DNA of 35,869 nucleotides, taken from the NCBI GenBank assembly GCA_900318585.1, contig ONKY01000101.1, positions 1 to 35,869 of the forward strand. The letters are read 5' to 3'. How positions within the stretch are numbered: the stretch's first letter is position 1; every line of letters begins with the position of its first letter. Positions 1 to 8,420 of this stretch are shown piece after piece. Below the pieces are notes generated by a model that worked only from the letters and a program-made list of their open reading frames with translations, ran no database searches and was not told the origin of the DNA. Position numbers and translations under genes: made by a program. Origin of the DNA: an uncultured Prevotellaceae bacterium (GTDB taxonomy: Bacteria; Bacteroidota; Bacteroidia; Bacteroidales; Bacteroidaceae).

Positions 1-457
1 CGGACGGAACGAGCGCAACAGAAGGAGTTGAGGGGACGGAGGGAGCGGACGGAACGAGCTGGCGGAAGGCTTTGTTGCAGCCCTGTTTAAAGCCGAGGAT
101 AACCTTGCCCAATGGTTTCTGCATTTGTCTTTTTACGAAGAGGATGCCGTGCAAGTGGTCGGGCATCATCTGCAGGGCGACGATGGTAATCTCTGGATAG
201 CGCACGGCAATTTCGTGCCAGCAGTCCACCACTCGTTGACCAAGCTGGCTCAGCTCTACCTTCGGTGCATCGTGATGGCCGGCAGGGGCATCGCTACGAC
301 CTGTCACCACGCCAAAAAGCGGGCGCCTCCCTTCGGTGGTCAGCGTCACCATATACATCTGGCGTTCCGTATAGTCGTGCCCTGCACAGCGCCGTTTCAT
401 CGACGGTTTTTTCTCTCCGGCAAATGGATTTTGTTTCTCGTAGCTTTCCTTGTCCAT
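1..457 (-). CDS. RAYT/IS200-like (Y1_Tnp) HUH transposase, 3' part outside the window
   Basis: I translated the minus strand from the ATG at 457-455 to the window edge: about 152 open codons with no stop. The protein begins MDKESYEKQNPFAGEKKP. It carries the Y1-transposase signature around MMPDHLHGILFV, whose His-Leu-His is the metal-binding HUH pair. This is followed by PLGKVILGFKQGCNKAFR, typical of the Bacteroidetes REP-associated tyrosine transposases. These are single-strand DNA nickases that act on hairpin (REP) sequences. The catalytic Tyr should lie in the part beyond the edge and was not seen. After the conserved segment the protein turns into a Pro-Ser-Val low-complexity stretch, encoded by short DNA repeats. 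A TATCTTTG promoter sits immediately upstream. Family assignment is by motif only; a domesticated, non-mobile copy is possible. Confidence 0.82.
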   Translation of the reverse strand, partial: MDKESYEKQNPFAGEKKPSMKRRCAGHDYTERQMYMVTLTTEGRRPLFGVVTGRSDAPAGHHDAPKVELSQLGQRVVDCWHEIAVRYPEITIVALQMMPDHLHGILFVKRQMQKPLGKVILGFKQGCNKAFRQLVPSAPSVPSTPSVALVPS

Positions 458-462
458 CGGTG

Positions 463-470
463 CAAAGATA
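463..470 (-). promoter_or_regulatory. Bacteroidetes -7 element (TATCTTTG) of the RAYT gene
   Basis: On the minus strand TATCTTTG ends only 5 bases before the ATG at 457. With a start site a few bases below the -7 element, the mRNA would have almost no leader. Confidence 0.6.
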
Positions 471-723
471 CGAACTTTTTTTGATAGTTCCACGTTTTGG
501 GTATTATTTATTTCGTCACGTCGGCTTGGCATGAAAAACCGTGCCATTTCACACGCTTTCGTAAAAAAGTATACATGGATTGGGGCGGTCGCGGCGAAGG
601 ATGGACATTGTCCGTGTGAGCAAGAGCGACCAGGGCACGTTTACCAATGTCGGGAAATAACGTTGAAACTGGCCAAAGAACTTGGAAAGACATTCCTTCT
701 GCAAGAGTGAGTTTCCCGAGCTT

Positions 724-868
724 GTTCCAGTTCCAGTTGTTCCAATTAAAAAATGAGAGGGTGGAGTTGCCTTAAATATTGTATAACTAATTAATATTTA
801 GATAGTTATATATATTTACGGTGGTAACACCCCCTTCAAAAAACAACTGGAACAATTGGAACTGGAAC
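724..868. repeat. Imperfect 24-bp inverted repeat upstream of the DUF3987 remnant
   Basis: The left arm at 724-747 reads GTTCCAGTTCCAGTTG plus TTCCAATT. The right arm at 845-868 is its reverse complement with 2 mismatches in 24. Each arm is itself made of reiterated TTCCA/TGGAA units. The arms enclose about 97 AT-rich bases. The transcript could fold into a long stem, or the arms could be paired protein-binding sites in the leader of the following element gene. Confidence 0.75.
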
Positions 869-898
869 GCTCAGACCAGTTAGTATTCATTTAAAACG

Positions 899-1281
899 TT
901 GAAACACAATGAGATACGATATTACAAAACCAACAACACCAAGATGCCAACACTCGGAAAAGGGACAGAATGCATCAAAATCCTGCTCTCACAGGCCTCA
1001 AAAGACATGCACGAGCCGCTTGTTCCGGTGCTTTTCCCTCCTTTTGGCGCACACAATAGCGGTGCAGAATTTCAATATCCGGACAACAATTGGAAGGACT
1101 TTGTGGTCAAATGGCCAATCTCGTGGCCAATTCGGGGTGTAACAAGGGCCAATTGTCCTATCTTGTAGAGGCTATTTGTCTCCTCTTCCTCCAGCTGAAA
1201 GAACTGCTCCCCGGCCTCGTTCGCCATCAGCTGCCCCAGGTTGCAAGGACTTCAGCGACTACTATCTGTCAACGAAACTGA
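899..1281 (+). pseudogene. Frameshifted N-terminal remnant of a DUF3987/VapE-type mobile-element protein
   Basis: From the TTG at 899 the frame reads KHNEIRYYKTNNTKMPTLG and continues to FQYPDNNWKDF. The homology then moves to the next frame as CGQMANLVANSGCNKGQLS and YLVEAIC. From memory these are the opening blocks of a Bacteroides/Prevotella DUF3987 protein carried on integrated elements. A single missing base in the TTT run near 1100-1102 explains the shift. Recognisable homology stops near 1175, whereas full-length members run to several hundred residues, so it is both frameshifted and truncated. A later frame reading CKDFSDYYLSTKL (about 1243-1281) could be a leftover C-terminus joined by an internal deletion, but that is a guess. 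Confidence 0.75.
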
Positions 1282-1294
1282 CGGCCTGATTAAC

Positions 1295-1326
1295 AAGCAC
1301 CGAGTCATCCGAAATGCTCGGTGCTT
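1295..1326. repeat. Perfect 10-bp inverted repeat (hairpin, possible terminator)
   Basis: AAGCACCGAG at 1295-1304 and CTCGGTGCTT at 1317-1326 are perfect complements around a 12-base loop. There is no strong T-run after either side. It could end transcription from the remnant or from the minus-strand lipoprotein gene at 1437, or be a REP-like hairpin. Confidence 0.5.
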
Positions 1327-1335
1327 ATCCTAAAA

Positions 1336-1348
1336 TACTCGGCGAGTA
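1336..1348. repeat. Perfect 13-bp palindrome
   Basis: TACTCGGCGAGTA is a perfect palindrome around a single central base. It lies 9 bp after the hairpin at 1295-1326, and both share the core CTCGGYG. Confidence 0.5.
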
Positions 1349-1436
1349 ATGCATAAAGTAATGGTTTTACGAAACATTGTTAACATTTGAGAAATAATGA
1401 AGATACGGAGGAAGGGAGAGGCAGTGTTGAGGGTCT

Positions 1437-1997
1437 TTAGGGATAACAGATACGGAAGTTCCCGTTCTTCCCTTCATCGTCTTTCAGTTCCTGACCGTTA
1501 AGATAGTACTGCGTTTGTTTCTGTGGGTCGCCGTTTGACTTCCACCTGAAACTGTTCTTGTATGCGAGGCGTATAGGCTCTTTGTTGGGCAGGTTCAGTA
1601 TGATCTCGCGTTTGTCAACATTCTCCTCGCCGTTGAACTCTCCAAACATCAGCGCGTAGCATTCGTATGTCTGATGGTAAGGTAGCCAGTACTGTCGCAA
1701 AATCAAACCGTAGAAAGTGGGCATGTAAGCCCTTGTCTGGACACCGGCATATTGCTTCTGATAGAACTCCCGCTCTGTCGTCACGGGATAGGTCTCGCCG
1801 TTGTAGGTGACGGTGATTTCCTTTAACAGATTGTTCTGTCGGGTTGAGTCAAGCAGGTCGTGACCTTCGCTGTCAGTAATAAAGATGTTGAACTGAACTG
1901 GGCTGATGTCCCAAATCACATCGCTGCCCTCAATGTCGCATGCCGCAAACAGGGTGACGGCAAATAGCATCATGATGATTTCCTTTAGTTGTTTCAT
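1437..1997 (-). CDS. Small lipoprotein of unknown function
   Basis: The 186-residue protein starts MKQLKEIIMMLFAV. Its signal peptide ends in the lipobox LFAAC, with the acylated Cys at position 20. An upstream ATG at 2057 would put 20 residues ahead of a good signal peptide and would place the start upstream of the likely promoter, so 1997 was chosen. The mature part is soluble, rich in aromatic residues, with motifs such as ITVTYNGETYPVT and YYLNGQEL that suggest beta strands. It is probably anchored in the outer or inner membrane. I do not recognise a named family with confidence. It stands alone between the mobile-element remnant and the ilv operon. Confidence 0.8.
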   Translation of the reverse strand: MKQLKEIIMMLFAVTLFAACDIEGSDVIWDISPVQFNIFITDSEGHDLLDSTRQNNLLKEITVTYNGETYPVTTEREFYQKQYAGVQTRAYMPTFYGLILRQYWLPYHQTYECYALMFGEFNGEENVDKREIILNLPNKEPIRLAYKNSFRWKSNGDPQKQTQYYLNGQELKDDEGKNGNFRICYP

Positions 1998-2023
1998 TGC
2001 TTTTTGATTGATCATTGATTCTG

Positions 2024-2031
2024 CAAATATA
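2024..2031 (-). promoter_or_regulatory. -7 element (TATATTTG) of the lipoprotein gene
   Basis: TATATTTGCA on the minus strand, 26 bases before the chosen ATG at 1997. It supports that start over the one at 2057, which lies upstream of this element. Confidence 0.55.
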
Positions 2032-2136
2032 AACACGGAAAACCTGGAATCTTGCATGAAAAGCTCAATAATTAAGATTTTTTTATTGTTTTGTGTTTCT
2101 GTTTTGAATGCAGGATTGAAAAAAGTGACTATTTCG

Positions 2137-2167
2137 TTGGCTGTTCAGTAGAAAAAGTGTACCTTTG
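2137..2167 (+). promoter_or_regulatory. Promoter of the ilv operon
   Basis: TTGG at 2137-2140 (-33 region) and TACCTTTG at 2160-2167 (-7) are separated by 19 bases, the usual Bacteroidetes spacing. Predicted transcription starts near 2173, giving a leader of roughly 50 bases, apparently too short for a classical leader-peptide attenuator. Confidence 0.65.
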
Positions 2168-2192
2168 CACTTTATTATAACGAAACACTATT

Positions 2193-2222
2193 TATAGAGA
2201 GACTTAATATAGAGAGACTTAA
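2193..2222 (+). repeat. 15-bp perfect tandem duplication ending at the ilvD start codon
   Basis: TATAGAGAGACTTAA occurs twice back to back (2193-2207 and 2208-2222). The last A of the second copy is the first base of the ilvD ATG. The duplication makes up most of the predicted leader and places the translation initiation region in two copies. Confidence 0.9.
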
Positions 2223-4126
2223 TGAGTAAGACGTATAAGAATCCGCTACGCAGTGCTGTATGTACTGAGGGGAGAAGAATGGCAGGCGCCCGCGCCCTCT
2301 GGGTGGCTAATGGTATGAAGAGGGAACAGTTTGGCAAGCCTATTATCGCCGTGGTGAACAGCTTTACGCAGTTTGTGCCGGGTCATACCCATCTGCATGA
2401 AGCCGGTCAGATCGTGAAGCGCGAGATTGAAAGCCTTGGCTGCTATGCCGCTGAGTTCAATACGATTGCCATTGACGACGGCATTGCTATGGGGCATGAC
2501 GGAATGCTCTATTCGCTGCCTTCGCGTGACATCATTGCCGACTCGGTGGAGTATATGGTCAATGCGCACAAGGCTGACGCCATGATCTGCATCTCCAACT
2601 GCGACAAGATTACGCCGGGTATGCTGATGGCTGCCATGCGCCTGAATATCCCTGCCGTATTCGTCAGTGGCGGACCGATGGAAGCCCACAAGCTGAATGG
2701 CGAGAATGCTGACCTCATCACCGCTATGGTGAAGGGCGGCGACCCCACTGTCAGCGACGAGGAGCTGGCTGAGGTAGAGAATCGTGCCTGCCCGGGATGC
2801 GGCTGCTGCTCAGGAATGTTCACGGCCAACTCCATGAACAATCTGACGGAGGCCATCGGACTTTCCCTGCCTGGTAACGGTACTATCCTGGCTACGCATA
2901 AGAACCGTGTGCGCCTCATGCAGCAGGCTGCTCGCCAGGTTGTGAAGAACGCCTTTGCCTACTACGAGGATGGTGATTCTTCGCTTCTCCCGAGAAGTAT
3001 CGCAACCCGCACAGCTTTCCTCAACGCCATGACCCTCGATATTGCTATGGGTGCTTCCACCAATACCGTGCTCCACCTGCTGGCCGTGGCTCAGGAGGCT
3101 GGGGTGGACTTTACGATGAAAGACATTGATGCCCTCTCGCGCAAGACACCGTTCCTCTGCAAACTGTCGCCTAACTCACAGAAATATAGTGTTCAGGAGT
3201 TCGGACGGGCAGGTGGTGTCATGTCGCTCATTGGCGAACTGGCCAAGGGTGGGCTCATTGACACGAGTGTGAAGCGCGTCAACGGCCACACGCTGGCTGA
3301 GGATATTGAGGAGTATAGCATTATGAAGCCCTACGCCGAACTGCCTGTCAGCGTTCCTGAAACCGACAAACAGGACCGTCAGCTGATGAGTGATATCAAT
3401 TCAGAACTCGCGAATAAAAATGGCAGGATGAACGCTCCCCTGATCTATCTCTCCGCCCCTGGAGGCAAGTTCTGTAACGAGCTGGGTGCTCAGGAGACCT
3501 ACTACAAGAGTTTTGAAACCGACCGTGAGAATGGCTGCATCCGCGACATAGAACACGCCTACACCAAGGATGGCGGCATGGCTGTGCTCTTCGGAAACAT
3601 CGCCCAGGACGGCTGCGTGGTGAAAACGGCTGGCGTAGATGAGAGCCTGTGGCACTTTGAAGGCCCTGCCGTGGTGTTCGACTCTCAGGAAGATGCCTGT
3701 GAGGGCATCCTTGGCGGGCAGGTGAAGAGTGGCGACTGCGTGGTAATCACTCACGAGGGACCTAAAGGCGGCCCTGGTATACAGGAGATGCTCTATCCAA
3801 CCTCATATATTAAGAGTATGCACCTTGGTAAGGAGTGCGCATTGATTACCGACGGCCGCTTCTCGGGTGGAACCAGTGGCTTGAGTATCGGGCATATTTC
3901 TCCCGAAGCTGCCAATGGCGGTAACATCGGCAAGATCAAGGATGGCGACATCATCATTATCGACATTCCTTCTCGCAGCATCAATGTGAAGCTTTCAGAT
4001 GAGGAACTGGCTACACGCCCGCAGCAACCGTTGAAGCGCAACCGTGTGGTGAGCAAGGCTTTGAGAGCTTACGCCCAGAGCGTGTCGAGTGCCGATAAAG
4101 GAGGAGTAAGAATCATTAATGACTAA
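2222..4126 (+). CDS. ilvD: Dihydroxy-acid dehydratase
   Basis: Catalyses dehydration of 2,3-dihydroxy-isovalerate and 2,3-dihydroxy-3-methylvalerate to the 2-keto acids, the third step of Val/Ile synthesis, in the cytosol. At 634 residues it is close to the E. coli enzyme (about 616). Visible motifs are [15 protein letters not shown] (about residues 121-135, Cys123 and Cys127), [12 protein letters not shown] (189-200), VSGGPMEA, and [10 protein letters not shown] near the C-terminus. The region [12 protein letters not shown] matches the E. coli-type enzyme, which carries an oxygen-labile [4Fe-4S] cluster; that suits an anaerobe. The TAA overlaps the ilvB start (ATGACTAA), so the two are translationally coupled. 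Confidence 0.97.
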   Translation: MSKTYKNPLRSAVCTEGRRMAGARALWVANGMKREQFGKPIIAVVNSFTQFVPGHTHLHEAGQIVKREIESLGCYAAEFNTIAIDDGIAMGHDGMLYSLPSRDIIADSVEYMVNAHKADAMICISNCDKITPGMLMAAMRLNIPAVFVSGGPMEAHKLNGENADLITAMVKGGDPTVSDEELAEVENRACPGCGCCSGMFTANSMNNLTEAIGLSLPGNGTILATHKNRVRLMQQAARQVVKNAFAYYEDGDSSLLPRSIATRTAFLNAMTLDIAMGASTNTVLHLLAVAQEAGVDFTMKDIDALSRKTPFLCKLSPNSQKYSVQEFGRAGGVMSLIGELAKGGLIDTSVKRVNGHTLAEDIEEYSIMKPYAELPVSVPETDKQDRQLMSDINSELANKNGRMNAPLIYLSAPGGKFCNELGAQETYYKSFETDRENGCIRDIEHAYTKDGGMAVLFGNIAQDGCVVKTAGVDESLWHFEGPAVVFDSQEDACEGILGGQVKSGDCVVITHEGPKGGPGIQEMLYPTSYIKSMHLGKECALITDGRFSGGTSGLSIGHISPEAANGGNIGKIKDGDIIIIDIPSRSINVKLSDEELATRPQQPLKRNRVVSKALRAYAQSVSSADKGGVRIIND

Positions 4127-5837
4127 AAGTATGAACGGAAAGATTACTGGTAGTGAGGCGCTGATGCTGGCCTTGAAGGCCGAGGGCGTGAAAACGATCT
4201 TCGGTTATCCTGGTGGTAGCATCATGCCTGTCTACGATGCGCTATACGATTACACGCGAGGCAGCAAGAAAGCCTTCGACCATATCCTTGTACGTCATGA
4301 GCAGGCAGCTACCCATGCTGCTGAGGGTTTTGCACGTGTAAGTGGTCAGGTCGGCGTGGCTTTGGTGACGAGCGGCCCCGGTGCTACCAACACTCTGACT
4401 GGACTTGCAGACGCTATGCTTGACTCTACACCCATTGTGGTTATTGCCGGTCAGGTACCCATTGGCGCACTTGGCACCGACGCCTTCCAGGAAGTTGACC
4501 TTGTGGGTGTGGCGCAGCCTATCTCGAAGTGGAGCTACCAGATACGCCACGCTGATGATATTGCGTGGGCCGTGAGCCGTGCATTCTACATTGCACGTTC
4601 AGGCAGACCTGGCCCTGTGGTGCTTGACTTTCCGAAGAATGCCCAGACGGAGATGGTGGAGTTCCGGCCAGAGAAGGTCAGCTTTGTCCGTTCTTACGTG
4701 GCATATCCTAAACTGAACGAGAGTGCCGTCCAGCAGGCTGCAGATTTGATAAACAATGCCCAAAAGCCTTTGGCACTGGTCGGGCAGGGCGTGGAACTGG
4801 GCAATGCCCAGAACGAACTGGTCAGGTTCCTGGAAAAGGCTGACATCCCTGCTGGACGAACTATGCTTGGGCTTTCAGCATTGCCTTCCACTCATCCGTT
4901 GAATGTGGGTATGCTGGGTATGCACGGTAACTATGCTCCTAATATGAAGGAGCAGGAGTGCGATGTGCTCATCGCCATCGGCATGAGGTTCAGCGACCGT
5001 GTGACCGGCAACACTAAGACCTACGCCAAGCAGGCAAAGGTGATACATCTTGACATTGACCATAGCGAGATAGACAAGAATGTAAAGGCTGATGTGGCTG
5101 TTATTGCTGACTGTAAAGAGTCGTTGCCCGCCATTACCGCACTCATTCATAAGGGTGACCACAGGGAGTGGCGCGAGTCGTTCAAGCCTTTGCAGGAAAA
5201 GGAACGTGAGAAGGTGATTGAGCCCGCTATCCATCCCAAGCAGGGACCGCTGCTCATGGGTGAGGTGGTGAACGTCGTTGCCGAGGCTACACAGGGCGAT
5301 GCCGTGTTGGTGACCGATGTTGGTCAGAATCAGCTGTTTGCAACACGTTACTTCAAGTATCCGAAGAAGCGTAGTATCTGTACCAGCGGAGGCCTTGGCA
5401 CGATGGGCTATGGCATGCCTGCCGCCATTGGAGCTACCTTTGGGGCCTCTGGGCGTACAGTTTGCTGCTTCATGGGTGACGGCGGTTTCCAGATGTGTAT
5501 AGAAGAGCTGGGAACCATCATGGAGCAGCAGGCACCGGTGAAGATGATCCTGATGAACAATAACTATCTGGGCAATGTGCGTCAGTGGCAGGATATGTTC
5601 TGGAAACGCCGTAAGTCGTTTACCCGAATGAAGAATCCCTGCTATGAACTGATAGCCCAGGGCTATGGCATTCCTTACGCTGCTGTCACAGACCGCAAAG
5701 ACCTGAAAGCTGCTGTCGAAAGAATGCTGGCCACCCAAGGCCCTTTCATCTTGGAGTGTGCTATTCTTGAGGATGACGACGTATTGCCCATGACTCCTCC
5801 AGGTATGAGCGTTGACGACATGATGCTGGAGATTTAG
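4119..5837 (+). CDS. ilvB: Acetolactate synthase, large (catalytic) subunit
   Basis: ThDP-dependent condensation of two pyruvates, or pyruvate with 2-ketobutyrate, the first committed step of branched-chain synthesis. The 572-residue protein has the expected three domains. The N-terminal pyrimidine-binding domain carries the catalytic Glu in [12 protein letters not shown] (Glu61). The C-terminal ThDP/Mg site is MGDGGFQM (Gly453-Asp454-Gly455) followed by [13 protein letters not shown]. The ATG overlaps ilvD by 8 bases; a GGAGGAG at 4100-4106 could serve as ribosome binding site. A second ATG at 4131 is a weaker alternative start. The regulatory subunit follows at 5863. Confidence 0.96.
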   Translation: MTKSMNGKITGSEALMLALKAEGVKTIFGYPGGSIMPVYDALYDYTRGSKKAFDHILVRHEQAATHAAEGFARVSGQVGVALVTSGPGATNTLTGLADAMLDSTPIVVIAGQVPIGALGTDAFQEVDLVGVAQPISKWSYQIRHADDIAWAVSRAFYIARSGRPGPVVLDFPKNAQTEMVEFRPEKVSFVRSYVAYPKLNESAVQQAADLINNAQKPLALVGQGVELGNAQNELVRFLEKADIPAGRTMLGLSALPSTHPLNVGMLGMHGNYAPNMKEQECDVLIAIGMRFSDRVTGNTKTYAKQAKVIHLDIDHSEIDKNVKADVAVIADCKESLPAITALIHKGDHREWRESFKPLQEKEREKVIEPAIHPKQGPLLMGEVVNVVAEATQGDAVLVTDVGQNQLFATRYFKYPKKRSICTSGGLGTMGYGMPAAIGATFGASGRTVCCFMGDGGFQMCIEELGTIMEQQAPVKMILMNNNYLGNVRQWQDMFWKRRKSFTRMKNPCYELIAQGYGIPYAAVTDRKDLKAAVERMLATQGPFILECAILEDDDVLPMTPPGMSVDDMMLEI

Positions 5838-5862
5838 CGCTTCGCTCAATGACAAATGATAA

Positions 5863-6426
5863 ATGAAAAATGCTGAATTGATGGAAGAGAAGAAGAAATT
5901 TTATACATTATTGGTATACTCTGAGAACATAGCCGGTATCCTGAATCAGATTACTGCTGTGTTCACGCGGCGTCAGGTCAATATTGAGAGTTTGAATGTA
6001 TCTGCCTCAAGCATACCTGGGGTGCATAAGTATACCATTACAGCTTGGAGCGACGAAGACCAGATAGTGAAGATTACCCGTCAGATAGAGAAGAAGATAG
6101 ACGTGGTGAAGGCAAACTACTTTACCGACGATCAGCTCTTCATCCGTGAGTCGGGACTTTATAAGCTGGCAACAGAAAAAGTGATGGAGAATTCTGAGAT
6201 TTCCCGTACTATCCGTCGCCACGATGCCAGCATCATTGAGGTGAACCCCACCTATGTCATCGTCATGAAATATGGCATCACCGAGGACATCATCTCGCTC
6301 TATCGTGCCCTTGACGCTTTTGGCTGCGTGCTTCAGTATACCCGTTCAGGACGTATTGCCGTGACGCGTGGAATGCAGGAACAGGTTAGCGAGTTCCTTG
6401 AACAGCGCGAACAGAACAGACAGTAA
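5863..6426 (+). CDS. ilvN: Acetolactate synthase, small (regulatory) subunit
   Basis: At 187 residues it has an N-terminal ACT domain (FYTLLVYSENIAGILNQIT, about residues 13-31, with RRQVNIESLNVS after it) and a C-terminal ALS_ss_C-like half (YVIVMKYGITEDIISLYRAL). The ACT domain binds valine for feedback inhibition and activates the large subunit. The start at 5863 is followed by another ATG at 5881 (MEEKKKFYT), which is equally plausible. The 25-base spacer after ilvB contains AATGACAAATGATAAATG-like reiterations. Next comes map, not ilvC. Confidence 0.92.
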   Translation: MKNAELMEEKKKFYTLLVYSENIAGILNQITAVFTRRQVNIESLNVSASSIPGVHKYTITAWSDEDQIVKITRQIEKKIDVVKANYFTDDQLFIRESGLYKLATEKVMENSEISRTIRRHDASIIEVNPTYVIVMKYGITEDIISLYRALDAFGCVLQYTRSGRIAVTRGMQEQVSEFLEQREQNRQ

Positions 6427-6430
6427 GACA

Positions 6431-7297
6431 ATGGCCATGGGAAAGAGAAAGAAAAGATGGAATCTGTTGCATGGTCAGGAGCCGACAGAGCTTGACAAGC
6501 AGGTGATGTACTGGGAGAACAGGGGAAAGCTTGTACCTACCCGAAGCCTCATCAAGACTGCAGAACAGATAGAGGGCATCCGCCGTGCGGGTGTGGTGAA
6601 TACCGGTGTGCTCGACGAGGTGGCGCGCAATATCCATGAGGGAATGAACACTCTGGAGATAGATCAGATATGCCGTCGCTACTGTGAGGAACACAACGCC
6701 ATTCCCGCCTGTCTCGGCTATGAAGGCTTTCCCATGAGCGTCTGCACCAGCATCAATGAAGTGGTTTGCCACGGTATACCCAAGGCTACCGATGTGCTGA
6801 TGGAGGGTGACATCATCAACGTGGACTTCACGACCATCCTTGACGGCTATTATGCCGATGCCTCGCGCATGTTCATCATTGGCAAGACTACGCCAGAGAA
6901 GGAGCAACTGGTGCGTGTGGCCAAGGAATGTCTGGAGATAGGCATGGAAGCTGCCAAACCCTACGGTTTTGTGGGTGACATCGGTCACGCCATTGAGAAG
7001 CATTGCCGGAAATATCATTACGGTGTGGTGCGTGACTTGGCTGGCCACGGCGTAGGTCTGCAGTTCCATGAAGAGCCCGATGTAGACCACTACGGAAAAC
7101 GTGGTACCGGAATGTTGCTTGTGCCGGGTATGGTTTTCACTATCGAGCCGATGATTAACATGGGAACATGGGAAGTTTTCGTTGACGAAGCTGACCCCTA
7201 TGGTTGGGAGATCGTTACAGAAGATGAGTTTCCCAGTGCCCAATGGGAGCATACATTGCTGATGACTGACCACGGTGTTGAAGTGTTGACATATTAA
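6431..7297 (+). CDS. map: Type I methionine aminopeptidase
   Basis: Removes the initiator Met from nascent proteins. At 288 residues it is the Bacteroidetes long form: an N-terminal extension (HGQEPTELDKQVMYWENRG) precedes the pita-bread catalytic domain. All five metal ligands are visible: Asp132 (NVDFTT), Asp143 (YADASRMF), His206 (GHGVGLQFHEEP), Glu239 (FTIEPM) and Glu273 (WEHTLL). His113 in VCHGIP is the conserved substrate-binding residue. The open frame extends upstream to 6368 inside ilvN; the ATG at 6431, 4 bases after the ilvN stop, is preferred. The ATG at 6437 (MGKRKKRW) is an alternative. Confidence 0.95.
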   Translation: MAMGKRKKRWNLLHGQEPTELDKQVMYWENRGKLVPTRSLIKTAEQIEGIRRAGVVNTGVLDEVARNIHEGMNTLEIDQICRRYCEEHNAIPACLGYEGFPMSVCTSINEVVCHGIPKATDVLMEGDIINVDFTTILDGYYADASRMFIIGKTTPEKEQLVRVAKECLEIGMEAAKPYGFVGDIGHAIEKHCRKYHYGVVRDLAGHGVGLQFHEEPDVDHYGKRGTGMLLVPGMVFTIEPMINMGTWEVFVDEADPYGWEIVTEDEFPSAQWEHTLLMTDHGVEVLTY

Positions 7298-7352
7298 TTT
7301 CGTAATCATGAAATAACGTTATCACCTAATAACGTCATAACGAGATAACTAA

Positions 7353-8378
7353 ATGGCGAAGGATATATATATATTAGGTATTGAGTCAAGCTGTGATGAT
7401 ACCTCGGCGGCTGTGCTGAGAGATGGTGTGTTGCTGTCGAATGTCACAGCATCTCAGGCTGTGCATGAGGCATACGGCGGCGTGGTTCCTGAGCTTGCTT
7501 CCCGTGCCCACCAGCAGAATGTAGTGCCGGTAGTGGATCAGGCCTTGCGTCAGGCAGGTATCGAGAAGGAGCAACTGAGTGCTGTGGCCTTTACCCGTGG
7601 GCCAGGTCTCATGGGGTCGCTATTGGTGGGTGTCAGCTTTGCCAAGGGCTTTGCACGTGCTTTGGGTATTCCCCTGATTGACGTGAACCATTTGCAGGGT
7701 CACGTGATGGCTCATTTCATCAGAGAGTCTGACGATGATCATAGCCAGCCTCCTTTCCCCTTCCTCTGTCTGCTCGTCTCGGGTGGAAACTCCCAGATTG
7801 TGAAGGTGAATGCCTATAACCAGATGGAAGTGATCGGCCAGACCATTGATGACGCGGCGGGTGAGGCTATCGACAAATGTTCAAAGGTGATGGGGTTAGG
7901 CTATCCGGGTGGTCCTATTATCGACCGTCTGGCCCGTCAGGGTAATCCCAAGGCTTTCCTTTTTGCTGAGCCGCAAATTCCTGGCTATGACTATAGCTTC
8001 TCAGGACTCAAGACTTCTTTCCTCTATTCTCTGCAGAAGTGGATGAAGGAGGACCCGATGTTTGTAGAGCATCACAAGGAGGACTTGGCAGCCTCGTTGG
8101 AATGGACCATCGTGGACATCTTAATGAAGAAGTTGAAGAAAGCCGTCAAGGATACTGGCATCAATCATGTAGCCGTGGCTGGTGGCGTGAGTGCGAACAA
8201 TGGTCTGCGTAATGCTTTCCGCGATGCAGAAAAGCGCTACCGTTGGAACATCTACATTCCCAAGTTCAGCTATACCACGGATAATGCAGCAATGATAGGG
8301 ATTGTGGGCTATTACAAGTATCTTGACGGCGAGTTTTGCGACATCAATGCACCTGCCTTCTCGAAGACGGTTATTTGA
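7353..8378 (+). CDS. tsaD: tRNA N6-threonylcarbamoyladenosine transferase
   Basis: Transfers the threonylcarbamoyl group to A37 of ANN-decoding tRNAs, together with TsaB and TsaE, which are not in this window. At 341 residues it has the ASKHA fold. Visible are the N-terminal GIESSCDDTSAAV, the metal-binding His117 and His121 in HLQGHVMAHF, LVSGGNSQ, the GGPIIDRLA segment, and the C-terminal CSKVMG / TTDNAAMIG region whose Asp completes the metal site. The 55-base spacer after map contains several copies of ATAACG. There is no separate -7 element that I can support, so it is probably cotranscribed with map. Confidence 0.96.
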   Translation: MAKDIYILGIESSCDDTSAAVLRDGVLLSNVTASQAVHEAYGGVVPELASRAHQQNVVPVVDQALRQAGIEKEQLSAVAFTRGPGLMGSLLVGVSFAKGFARALGIPLIDVNHLQGHVMAHFIRESDDDHSQPPFPFLCLLVSGGNSQIVKVNAYNQMEVIGQTIDDAAGEAIDKCSKVMGLGYPGGPIIDRLARQGNPKAFLFAEPQIPGYDYSFSGLKTSFLYSLQKWMKEDPMFVEHHKEDLAASLEWTIVDILMKKLKKAVKDTGINHVAVAGGVSANNGLRNAFRDAEKRYRWNIYIPKFSYTTDNAAMIGIVGYYKYLDGEFCDINAPAFSKTVI

Positions 8379-8420
8379 GGAGATAAAAGGAGTTTAAGAA
8401 TTAATGAAGTTAAGTTGAAT

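Larger units (their letters stand above)
458..898. other. Gene-free spacer between RAYT and the DUF3987 remnant
   Basis: No convincing gene is visible over about 440 bases. A 19-residue plus-strand frame at 601-660 (MDIVRVSKSDQGTFTNVGK) looks protein-like and could be a scrap of the decayed element, but I do not recognise it. The second half is AT-rich and holds the inverted repeat listed separately. Confidence 0.5.

Noticed and set aside
508-710. Open frames of 61-86 codons in the left spacer
   Set aside because: No motif, start context or codon pattern supports them; only the 601-660 fragment is mentioned as a possible scrap.
6368-6430. Longer N-terminus of map inside ilvN
   Set aside because: The extra 21 residues come from the ilvN frame shadow and do not match the known N-terminus that begins at the ATG of 6431.
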